Assembly: GCA_040830545.1 (NCBI GenBank)
Contig: JBFOMB010000166.1
Coordinates: forward strand, 1-5,426
DNA: 5,426 nt
Direction of reading: 5' to 3'
Source of the DNA: HXMU1420-2 sp040830545
Lineage (GTDB): Bacteria; Pseudomonadota; Alphaproteobacteria; Rhodobacterales; Rhodobacteraceae
In this document: in pieces, positions 1 to 5,116 of the stretch
Layout of the letters: each line of letters starts with the position of its first letter
How positions within the stretch are numbered: the first letter of the stretch is position 1
Translations under genes and position numbers: made by a program
The notes under the pieces: model-generated
Databases searched by the model: none
The model's input: the letters and a program-made list of their open reading frames with translations, nothing else
What the model was told of the DNA's origin: nothing

Positions 1-80
1 GGGGCGGCGGAGCAGGAGTCGCCGGTCGGGGAGTGTGGCCCAGTCAGGGGGGGGCTCGTGCGAGAAGGCGTAGTGGCCCA
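1..80 (+). other. Degraded or low-quality edge sequence of the NRPS-type gene
   Basis: Adenylation-domain coding should continue to the window edge, but none of the three forward frames gives it. The frame that is good after base 80 has a stop at 71-73. A run of eight G (47-54) lies here, and the stretch is full of G runs. Frame 1 has a short piece (GVVAQAPV) that weakly recalls the domain. Either sequencing errors at a contig end or true gene decay could explain this. I favour errors because the opposite end of the window shows the same problem. Confidence 0.5.
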
Positions 81-520
81 AGCGCCTGTCTGCTGAACTG
101 CCGGAATACATGGTGCCCGCAGGCTGGGTCACGCTCAGGTATATGCCTCAAACAGCAAATGGCAAACGGGACCGCAAGGGCCTGCCAGACCCGAAGGACG
201 CCGCGCCCATCCGGCTATTGCGTACCATCGAACCACCCGTTGGCCCAATTGAAACGCAAATCGCGGACATCTGGCGGGACGTGCTGGGGCTGGAGGAGCT
301 GTCTGTCACGGAAACCATCTTTGCCCTCGGTGCAGACAGCCTGACGATCTTCCGTCTGGCTGCCCGTCAGATCGAGGCCGGGCTGGATCTGGAGGCGCGG
401 CACATTCTGGAACACTGCACCGTTCGCGCGCTGGCTGCGCAGGTGCAGGCCGGGTCGATATCGGCGCAAAAACGCCCGTCGCTGGCGGATTTCCGCAGAA
501 CGCCGCGCACCGGGACCTGA
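74..520 (+). CDS. C-terminal end of an NRPS-type protein: end of adenylation domain plus carrier domain (5' partial)
   Basis: This is the 3' end of a gene for a nonribosomal peptide synthetase or a related adenylation-carrier protein. The frame is recognisable from about base 80 (KRLSAELPEYMVP), the usual end of an AMP-binding domain. The A10 motif follows: TANGKRDRKGLP, whose lysine (codon 164-166) is the usual catalytic lysine of the family. Next comes a phosphopantetheine carrier domain with LGADSL; its serine (codon 338-340) is the expected 4'-phosphopantetheine site. A short tail containing RPSLADFRR leads to TGA at 518-520, with no thioesterase or reductase domain after the carrier. The frame has a TAG at 71-73, and the sequence before it does not match an adenylation domain in any single frame. 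The ATG at 110 lies inside the motif and is not a true start. Substrate and product cannot be told from this fragment. Confidence 0.8.
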   Translation, partial: WPKRLSAELPEYMVPAGWVTLRYMPQTANGKRDRKGLPDPKDAAPIRLLRTIEPPVGPIETQIADIWRDVLGLEELSVTETIFALGADSLTIFRLAARQIEAGLDLEARHILEHCTVRALAAQVQAGSISAQKRPSLADFRRTPRTGT

Positions 521-555
521 TCAGAGGGACAAAGCGCGTCCATTTCCCCTGCCGC

Positions 556-599
556 CCTCCGCCCTGGCAGCGAATACTGCGGTATCGTCACGGCGGAGG
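556..599 (+). promoter_or_regulatory. Inverted repeat that could mask the ribosome binding site of the next gene
   Basis: CCTCCGCC at 556-563 is the exact reverse complement of GGCGGAGG at 592-599. The second arm contains the Shine-Dalgarno sequence of the gene starting at 611. A smaller hairpin (GCAG 567-570 with CTGC 577-580) or an alternative (ATAC 574-577 with GTAT 582-585) fits inside the loop. If transcribed from upstream, the 8-bp GC-rich stem would hide the ribosome binding site. It could also help end the NRPS transcript, but no T run follows. Confidence 0.4.
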
Positions 600-610
600 A
601 GGGGGTTTCG

Positions 611-1294
611 ATGGAAGCCTGGGTCATTATTGCACTGATCGGCGCAAGCGCGCTGGGCACCGGGTTGTTGTTTTTGGCAATCCGCAACAACGCCGACCAA
701 CAGGCCAAATATGCAGCCTTTGCCGAGGCACAGGGGTGGCAGTTCCACTACGGCCCGTCCAAGGATCATCCGGATGACGCCGAGTGTTTTTCTGATCCGT
801 CGGATGATTGGACGCTCAGGATCGTGTTCATCAGCACCGGGGTGACAGACGGGTCCGCAACCCGTTACGTCGAGTGGCACACGCCACAGGGCGCGTTGCC
901 GGACGGGGTGGCGGTTTTGGGTATCGTGTTGCCACCGCAGTCGGTGGCGATGCTGCAAAGCGGTGGGATGATTGCGCAGCAAATCCTGAAAGTCGCGTTG
1001 AAGGCGACGACACATGCGCTGGGCAACACGTCCTTTAAGCTGAACCTGGACGAGGCGACCGCCGGTGATCCGGGCGGGATTGTCCTTTCCTCCGACGGGC
1101 ATGCGCGAGAAATGGATGGGCTGCGCAAGAACGCCGATTTGGCCCGGTATCGCGAGACCTGCAAAGAGGCCGAGGTTCCGGTGATCATCCGCGACAAGAA
1201 GGGGATGACCCTGCGTCGCCCCGGCAAGGCCAAGAAGATGGACGATCTGGTTGCTTTGGTCGAGTTGGGGAAATCGCTGCGTCGGGATGTCTAA
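611..1294 (+). CDS. Membrane-anchored protein of unknown function, 227 aa
   Basis: I do not recognise this family. The start is well supported: a strong purine-rich ribosome binding site (GGAGGAGGGGG, 595-605) sits just before ATG 611, and TAA is at 1292-1294. Residues about 3-24 form one hydrophobic segment (from AWVIIALIG to FLAI). It is followed by R25, N26 and N27 and preceded by a single glutamate, so the bulk of the protein is predicted to lie in the cytoplasm. After the anchor comes YAAFAEAQGWQF, a pattern common in anchored hypothetical proteins, and then a mixed soluble domain. The C-terminal third is basic (KKGMTLRRPGKAKKMDD). There is no cysteine pair, nucleotide-binding loop or protease motif. 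The gene lies 90 bases after the NRPS end on the same strand and could be co-transcribed, although the intervening inverted repeat may limit its translation. Confidence 0.8.
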   Translation: MEAWVIIALIGASALGTGLLFLAIRNNADQQAKYAAFAEAQGWQFHYGPSKDHPDDAECFSDPSDDWTLRIVFISTGVTDGSATRYVEWHTPQGALPDGVAVLGIVLPPQSVAMLQSGGMIAQQILKVALKATTHALGNTSFKLNLDEATAGDPGGIVLSSDGHAREMDGLRKNADLARYRETCKEAEVPVIIRDKKGMTLRRPGKAKKMDDLVALVELGKSLRRDV

Positions 1295-1515
1295 GTGAGT
1301 TGGGAGCGTATTCAAGTGTGCGCGGAATCAAGCCCGGAGGGCGCCGCGCATCGCCGGGCCGTCCGCCGGCACGGCGATTTGGCTGACGTTCATGCATGAC
1401 AAAAAAATAGCAAGAGTTTGGCTGGCAAATAGTGACCCACGCAAACGGTTGGTCGCCGCACCAGGGCCCGTCGATACGCGCTTAATCTCAAACTTGGATG
1501 CCGCAAAACACCCCG
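1295..1515. other. Non-coding gap between the 227-aa gene and the DUF1489 gene (convergent)
   Basis: The two flanking genes converge here. Apart from the hairpin at 1350-1380, the stretch holds a perfect 10-bp palindrome, TCATGCATGA (1390-1399), followed by seven A (1401-1407). On the minus strand that A run is a T7 tract downstream of the DUF1489 gene, but I could find only weak stems (3 bp) in front of it. I see no credible gene here: the open frame from 1392 lacks a ribosome binding site and runs antisense into the DUF1489 gene. Confidence 0.6.
1350..1380 (+). terminator. Hairpin after the 227-aa gene, possible terminator
   Basis: ATCGCCG (1350-1356) pairs perfectly with CGGCGAT (1372-1378). 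After one mismatch, GCC (1358-1360) pairs with GGC (1368-1370), leaving a 7-base loop. Only TTT (1378-1380) follows, so it is a weak intrinsic terminator at best. It lies 55 bases after the stop of the 227-aa gene. An alternative pairing of GCCCGG (1332-1337) with CCGGGC (1354-1359) competes with it. Confidence 0.45.
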
Positions 1516-1947
1516 TTAGATCACCCCAATTTCCGCCAGCGCACGGTCTAGCTCTGCCGGCAGCGCCTCGGACGGGCTGCGGCCCGAGGGGAGGTCAGCC
1601 GGGGCATCCGTGGCGGGCAGATATCGCCAGCCCTGAAACGGACGCTTCAATGCACTGACCGTGCGATGCAGTTCCGGGTCCAGTACGATGCCGCAGTGCG
1701 GACGACCGTCGGAACCGGTCACCTCGTCCAGTCGCAGGATGCGTTGACGGCATAAAACGGAGCCTTTGATCACCCAGAAGATGCTGCCGCCATCCAGCAA
1801 CTCGTCAGCCCGTTTCGGCCACATCCGGGTCACGTGACGCGGCAACCCGTCGGCGGTTTGCGCCCGCCGGGTCGTTTGCCACAGTTCCAGCCCCTCGACG
1901 CTTTCGGTGCCAACGCTAAGTTTGATGAGGTGAAGGGTGCCGCTCAA
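1516..1947 (-). CDS. DUF1489 family protein, 143 aa
   Basis: The product matches my memory of the DUF1489 family, small proteins of unknown function common in Alphaproteobacteria. The N-terminus LHLIKLSVG and the later PFQGWRYLP are typical, and 143 residues is close to family length. The start is a TTG (1947-1945) with AGGAG six bases upstream. The frame is open much further (to 2235), but the family's first residues begin right after this TTG and the extra part would be antisense to nrdJ. An ATG at 1986 would add 13 residues and is less likely. The stop is TAA at 1518-1516. There is no signal peptide or membrane segment, so a soluble cytoplasmic protein is expected. The gene diverges from nrdJ across 114 bases, an arrangement I recall from other Rhodobacterales, and the promoters probably share control sites. 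The biochemical role is unknown. Confidence 0.85.
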   Translation of the reverse strand: MSGTLHLIKLSVGTESVEGLELWQTTRRAQTADGLPRHVTRMWPKRADELLDGGSIFWVIKGSVLCRQRILRLDEVTGSDGRPHCGIVLDPELHRTVSALKRPFQGWRYLPATDAPADLPSGRSPSEALPAELDRALAEIGVI

Positions 1948-1961
1948 GGGAATCTCCTGCT

Positions 1962-1977
1962 TTCCTTCATATAGTAG
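1962..1977 (+). promoter_or_regulatory. NrdR box-like site 1
   Basis: The core CTTCATATAG (1965-1974) matches 8 of 10 positions of the NrdR box core CWATATATWG as I recall it. Its centre lies 31 bp from the centre of the second site, the helical-phase spacing typical of tandem NrdR boxes. It overlaps the inferred -10 of the leftward promoter. On its own it would be weak; the paired spacing makes it credible. Confidence 0.45.
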
Positions 1978-1998
1978 CCTAACCATCGCCACCGGCAA
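1971..1998 (-). promoter_or_regulatory. Inferred promoter of the DUF1489 gene
   Basis: On the minus strand TTGCCG (1998-1993) and TACTAT (1976-1971), separated by 16 bases, each match 4 of 6 positions of -35 and -10. The two NrdR-like sites cover the -35 and the -10 of this promoter. If real, the DUF1489 gene would be co-regulated with nrdJ. The hexamers are imperfect, so the call is tentative. Confidence 0.3.
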
Positions 1999-2008
1999 TC
2001 TATTGTAG
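1993..2008 (+). promoter_or_regulatory. NrdR box-like site 2
   Basis: The core CAATCTATTG (1996-2005) matches 9 of 10 positions of the NrdR core CWATATATWG; only one central base differs. It lies 56 bases before the nrdJ start and overlaps the inferred -35 hexamers of both divergent promoters, so a bound repressor would block polymerase. NrdR is the known ATP/dATP-sensing repressor of ribonucleotide reductase genes. The nrdR gene itself is not in this window. Confidence 0.55.
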
Positions 2009-2031
2009 CGTTGGCGACATAAATGTATGCT
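2003..2031 (+). promoter_or_regulatory. Inferred nrdJ promoter
   Basis: TTGTAG (2003-2008) and TATGCT (2026-2031), separated by 17 bases, each match 4 of 6 positions of the sigma-70 type -35 and -10. The predicted transcript start near 2038 would give a leader of about 24 bases with the ribosome binding site GAGGGA (2048-2053), eight bases before ATG 2062. The -35 overlaps NrdR-like site 2. This leader is far too short for a cobalamin riboswitch. Confidence 0.4.
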
Positions 2032-2061
2032 CTCCACCCTGTGACCTGAGGGACCCATGCC

Positions 2062-4344
2062 ATGAGCCGATTCGCTGCCCCCATCGCCGAACAGATCTGG
2101 GATATGAAATACCGGTTCAAAGAGGCCGATGGCACGCCCATCGACGCAACGGTCGAAAACACGTGGCGGCGCATTGCGCGCGATCTGGCGCGGGTTGAGG
2201 ATGATCCGGCGGCGTGGGAGGACAAATTCTATCACGCGTTGGAGGATTTCAAATACCTGCCCGCAGGCCGGATCACCGCTGGCGCGGGCACGGCGCGGCA
2301 GGTGACCTTGTTCAACTGCTTTGTCATGGGCACAATCCCAGACAGCATGGGCGGCATTTTCGACATGTTGAAAGAGGCCGCGCTGACCATGCAGCAGGGC
2401 GGTGGCAGCGGCTACGACTTCAGCACGATCCGCCCCAAAGGCGCGGCGGTGTCAGGCGTGGCTGCAGATGCCAGCGGTCCACTCAGCTTCATGGATGTCT
2501 GGGACGCCATGTGCCGCACGATCATGTCCGCCGGGTCGCGACGCGGGGCGATGATGGCAACCATGCGCTGTGACCACCCCGACATTGAGGCGTTTATCAC
2601 CGCCAAATCCGACTCCGCCCGGCTGCGCATGTTCAACCTGTCCGTGCTGGTCACAGACCCGTTTCTGGAGGCGGTGAAGGCCGACGGTCCGTGGGACCTG
2701 GTGTTTGATGGCAAGGTCTATCACACGGTGCAGGCGCGTGATCTGTGGAACCGGATCATGCGGGCCACATATGACTATGCAGAACCGGGGGTGATTTTCA
2801 TCGACCGGATCAATCAGGCCAACAACCTGCAATATTGCGAAACCATTGCCGCAACGAATCCGTGTGGCGAACAGCCCCTGCCACCTTACGGGGCGTGCCT
2901 ACTGGGGTCGATCAACCTCGCGCGGTTGGTGCAGAACCCGTTCGAGGATGGGGCAGGCATTGACGGTGCTGCGTTGGACGATCTGGTCGCAACCGCCATT
3001 CGCATGATGGACAACGTGGTGGACGCGTCCAAGTTCCCGCTACCGGAACAGGCGGCAGAGGCGCAGGCAAAACGCCGGATCGGTCTGGGTGTCACTGGGC
3101 TGGCGGACGCGCTGTTGATGATGGGCCTGCGCTATGGTTCAGACGCGGCCGTGGCGCAGACCGAGGTGTGGATGAAGGCCATCGCGCGCGCGGCATATCT
3201 GGCGAGCGTGGAGCTGGCCAAGGAAAAGGGCCCGTTCCCCCTGTTCGAGGCAGAGCCGTATCTGGCCAGCGGCACAATGCAGAAAATGGACGACGACGTG
3301 CGAGACGCGATCCGCACCCATGGCATTCGCAACGCGCTGCTGACCTCCATCGCGCCCACCGGCACGATCAGTCTGTTTGCGGGCAACGTGTCCTCCGGGA
3401 TCGAACCGGTCTTTGCCTATGCCTACACGCGCAAGGTCCTGCAAAAGGACGGGTCGCGCACGGAGGAAGAGGTGGTCGACTATGCCGTGCAGATGTGGCG
3501 GGACAAGTTCGGGGATGCAGACTTGCCCGACTATTTCGTTAACGCACAGACCTTGCCGCCGGGTGATCACGTGAAGATGCAGGCGGCGGCGCAGGCGTGG
3601 GTCGACAGCTCGATCTCCAAGACGATCAACTGCCCCGAAGACATTTCGTTCGAAGCGTTCAAGGACGTGTACATGCAGGCTTGGGATCTGGGCTGCAAGG
3701 GCTGCACCACGTATCGGCCCAACGATGTGACCGGGTCTGTCCTGACCGTGTCGGAAAGCACCGACACCGCGCCGGGCGAGCAGCCGGGGCAGGACGGTGC
3801 CGTCGCCGGGGGCGACGTGATCTACATGTCCGAACCACTGGACCGCCCGCAGGCACTGGAAGGGCATACGTACAAGCTGAAGTGGCCCGACAGCGAACAC
3901 GCGATCTACCTGACCATCAACGACATCCTGATCGGCGGGCGGCGGCGTCCGTTCGAGGTTTTCATCAACTCCAAGAACATGGAGCATTTCGCCTGGACCG
4001 TGGCGTTGACGCGCATGATCTCCGCCGTGTTCCGGCGCGGGGGCGACGTGTCCTTTGTCGTGGAGGAATTGAAAGCCGTGTTCGACCCGCGCGGCGGGGC
4101 CTGGATGGAAGGCAAGTACATCCCGTCGATCCTGGCCGCGATTGGCGGCGTCATCGAACGCCACATGATCGCCATTGGCTTTATCGAAGGTGAGGGGCTG
4201 GGCCTGAAATCAGACCCCCAGGCGGATGTTGTCAATCTGGGCGCGCCACGCGGGCAGGCCTGCCCAAGTTGCGGCCAGTTTGATATGCGTATGTCCGAGG
4301 GCTGCATGACCTGTTCCAGCTGTGGATACTCCAAATGTGGGTGA
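2062..4344 (+). CDS. nrdJ: Adenosylcobalamin-dependent ribonucleotide reductase, class II (NrdJ), 760 aa
   Basis: The enzyme reduces ribonucleotides to deoxyribonucleotides using a thiyl radical generated from adenosylcobalamin, with no need for oxygen or a second subunit. Key residues are visible. C86 in NCFV and C279 in YGACLLGS form the expected redox pair. C268 in NPCGE is the thiyl-radical cysteine, with N266 and E270 as its catalytic partners. The 11-residue gap between C268 and C279 is as in class II enzymes. Substrate-phosphate loops appear as PTGTIS (432-437) and SSGIEP (444-449). GCKGCTTYRPN (544-554) is also conserved. A linker (about 565-590) leads to a C-terminal TSCPD-type domain (about 600-705) and a cysteine-rich tail with CPSC (734-737) and CSSC (751-754), a likely zinc ribbon or redox tail, plus C748 and C759. 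No N-terminal ATP cone is seen. ATG 2062 has GAGGGA eight bases upstream. The gene is complete and looks intact. Confidence 0.97.
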   Translation: MSRFAAPIAEQIWDMKYRFKEADGTPIDATVENTWRRIARDLARVEDDPAAWEDKFYHALEDFKYLPAGRITAGAGTARQVTLFNCFVMGTIPDSMGGIFDMLKEAALTMQQGGGSGYDFSTIRPKGAAVSGVAADASGPLSFMDVWDAMCRTIMSAGSRRGAMMATMRCDHPDIEAFITAKSDSARLRMFNLSVLVTDPFLEAVKADGPWDLVFDGKVYHTVQARDLWNRIMRATYDYAEPGVIFIDRINQANNLQYCETIAATNPCGEQPLPPYGACLLGSINLARLVQNPFEDGAGIDGAALDDLVATAIRMMDNVVDASKFPLPEQAAEAQAKRRIGLGVTGLADALLMMGLRYGSDAAVAQTEVWMKAIARAAYLASVELAKEKGPFPLFEAEPYLASGTMQKMDDDVRDAIRTHGIRNALLTSIAPTGTISLFAGNVSSGIEPVFAYAYTRKVLQKDGSRTEEEVVDYAVQMWRDKFGDADLPDYFVNAQTLPPGDHVKMQAAAQAWVDSSISKTINCPEDISFEAFKDVYMQAWDLGCKGCTTYRPNDVTGSVLTVSESTDTAPGEQPGQDGAVAGGDVIYMSEPLDRPQALEGHTYKLKWPDSEHAIYLTINDILIGGRRRPFEVFINSKNMEHFAWTVALTRMISAVFRRGGDVSFVVEELKAVFDPRGGAWMEGKYIPSILAAIGGVIERHMIAIGFIEGEGLGLKSDPQADVVNLGAPRGQACPSCGQFDMRMSEGCMTCSSCGYSKCG

Positions 4345-4351
4345 CACTTTC

Positions 4352-4383
4352 GGGTTCCCAATGACAATTGGCCCATAGTTTTT
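4352..4383 (+). terminator. Intrinsic terminator of nrdJ
   Basis: CCAAT (4358-4362) pairs with ATTGG (4367-4371) around a GACA loop. GGG (4352-4354) and CCC (4372-4374) extend the stem past a 3-base bulge. A run of five T (4379-4383) follows after four bases. It begins seven bases after the nrdJ stop, which fits a rho-independent terminator. Confidence 0.6.
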
Positions 4384-4581
4384 CCCGTACCCCAATGACT
4401 TCTTGCGAATGCACCCGAAAGGCAACGACAGGCAAAACCAATCTGAAGAAACAGCCTTGGCGGATCAGTTTGATCGCGCAATTACGCTTGACCAAGGCGA
4501 CGCCTGTCGACGTTTAGGCATTTGGCTCTCGAAACTTAAGGGCGGGGAAATTGACCGGACCGTCTCTCGTCCCAAAGAAGA
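4384..4581. other. Gene-free stretch between nrdJ and the glutaredoxin gene
   Basis: The two genes converge here, so no promoter is needed. The base composition seems less GC-rich than the flanking genes. One forward frame (from TTG 4403) stays open and reads protein-like up to about 4580 (for example GDACRRLGIWLSKLKGG). It has no ribosome binding site, then runs antisense through the whole glutaredoxin gene, and matches nothing I recognise. A decayed gene is possible but unsupported. A weak stem (GGAC 4558-4561 with GTCC 4569-4572) lies just after the glutaredoxin stop, without a T run. Confidence 0.5.
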
Positions 4582-4851
4582 TCAGCGTTTCCAAAACCTC
4601 TTTGTCTTTGGCTTTTGCCCGTTCAGATGCCGCTTCAGATCGGTAAAGCCGCCGATTTTTTTACCGTCGATGAAGATCAGAGGTGTTGTCGTGACGTTGT
4701 GCCTGTCCTTGAATGCGTCGGTTTCGCGCCGGGTGCGCAGGACATGTTCTTCGACCTCGAACTTCTTCTGGTGTAACAGATCACGGGCTGCTGTGCCGTA
4801 ACCGCAGGTATAGTTCGGCAGGTCCATACGATAGAGAACGGCTTTGGGCAT
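4582..4851 (-). CDS. Glutaredoxin-like thiol-disulfide protein, 89 aa
   Basis: A single thioredoxin-fold domain of glutaredoxin type. It starts with the usual beta strand (KAVLYRM). The active site is C16-G-Y-G19, so only the first cysteine is present. The cis-proline loop is TTP (55-57) before LIFIDG, and the glutathione-site motif is GGFTDL (67-72). Canonical dithiol glutaredoxins carry CPYC and the iron-sulfur type CGFS; relatives that I recall from Rhodobacterales read CPFG, so loss of the second cysteine is probably normal in this branch. It likely acts on mixed glutathione disulfides in the cytoplasm. The ATG at 4851 is preferred over the TTG at 4860, because AAGGA (4865-4861) lies nine bases before the ATG but touches the TTG. 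The C-terminus is basic (KPKTKRFWKR). Convergence on nrdJ hints at, but does not show, a role in reductase recycling. Confidence 0.88.
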   Translation of the reverse strand: MPKAVLYRMDLPNYTCGYGTAARDLLHQKKFEVEEHVLRTRRETDAFKDRHNVTTTPLIFIDGKKIGGFTDLKRHLNGQKPKTKRFWKR

Positions 4852-4917
4852 TGGTGGCAATCCTTGCGGTTTTGGGCGTAATCGATCAACGGAACCAACC
4901 GAGCAAGGGCGCGGCAG

Positions 4918-5079
4918 TCACTTTGACGTGGGGTGGCGCGGGACAATGTTGTCGAGGATCACCTAAGTGACACCAAATCGATCCGTGACGCCCAGTCTCG
5001 GTCGTCATCATCCAGCGCTCGTAGCCCAGACCGTTCCGGCCATTGGCCGAACGCATACCTGCTTCTTGAATTCCACAGC
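4918..5079 (-). pseudogene. Probable C-terminal remnant of a VOC/PhnB-type protein
   Basis: One minus-strand frame reads PMAGTVWATSAG (5046-5011), then two TGA stops (5010-5005), then GVTDRFGVT (4992-4966), a TAG, and VILDN. The pattern P-x-x-x-T-x-W-A followed by TDRFGVTW is the usual C-terminal end of PhnB-like proteins of the glyoxalase/VOC fold. The TAG stands exactly where that family has tryptophan, one base change from TGG. The frame ends at TGA 4920-4918. Only the last third of a usual ~140-residue protein would fit between this point and the pcaG stop, so the gene is truncated as well as interrupted. The call rests on remembered motifs and a short stretch; coincidence is possible. 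Confidence 0.4.
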
Positions 5080-5083
5080 GGGG

Positions 5084-5104
5084 CCGGCCTCTGTGTGAGG
5101 CCGG
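5084..5104 (-). terminator. Strong hairpin after pcaG, possible terminator
   Basis: CCGGCCTC (5084-5091) pairs perfectly with GAGGCCGG (5097-5104) around a 5-base loop. On the minus strand it begins 12 bases after the pcaG stop codon, where a terminator would be expected. No T run follows in either direction, so it may be a transcript-end stabiliser or a factor-dependent site and not a true intrinsic terminator. Confidence 0.45.
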
Positions 5105-5116
5105 GTGTTGAGGGCG

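Noticed and set aside
521..1315. Minus-strand open frame of 264 codons over the orphan membrane protein
   Set aside because: The plus-strand frame has a strong ribosome binding site, a membrane anchor and sensible composition; the minus frame is its shadow.
1948..2061. Cobalamin riboswitch upstream of nrdJ
   Set aside because: The region is too short and I see no B12-box-like conserved element.
1986..2235. Extension of the DUF1489 frame far upstream to a 239-residue protein
   Set aside because: The extra part is antisense to the start of nrdJ, and the family N-terminus begins right after the TTG at 1947, which has its own ribosome binding site.
3139..4164. Long open frame of 341 codons on the minus strand
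   Set aside because: It is fully antisense to nrdJ, made of arginine/histidine-rich shadow sequence, and matches no family; long antisense frames are expected in GC-rich genes.
4403..4801. Forward gene of 132 codons between nrdJ and beyond
   Set aside because: It has no ribosome binding site and runs antisense through nearly the whole glutaredoxin gene, which has clear family motifs.
4852..4860. TTG at 4860 as the glutaredoxin start
   Set aside because: The ribosome binding site AAGGA directly touches this TTG; the ATG at 4851 has normal spacing and the usual family N-terminus.
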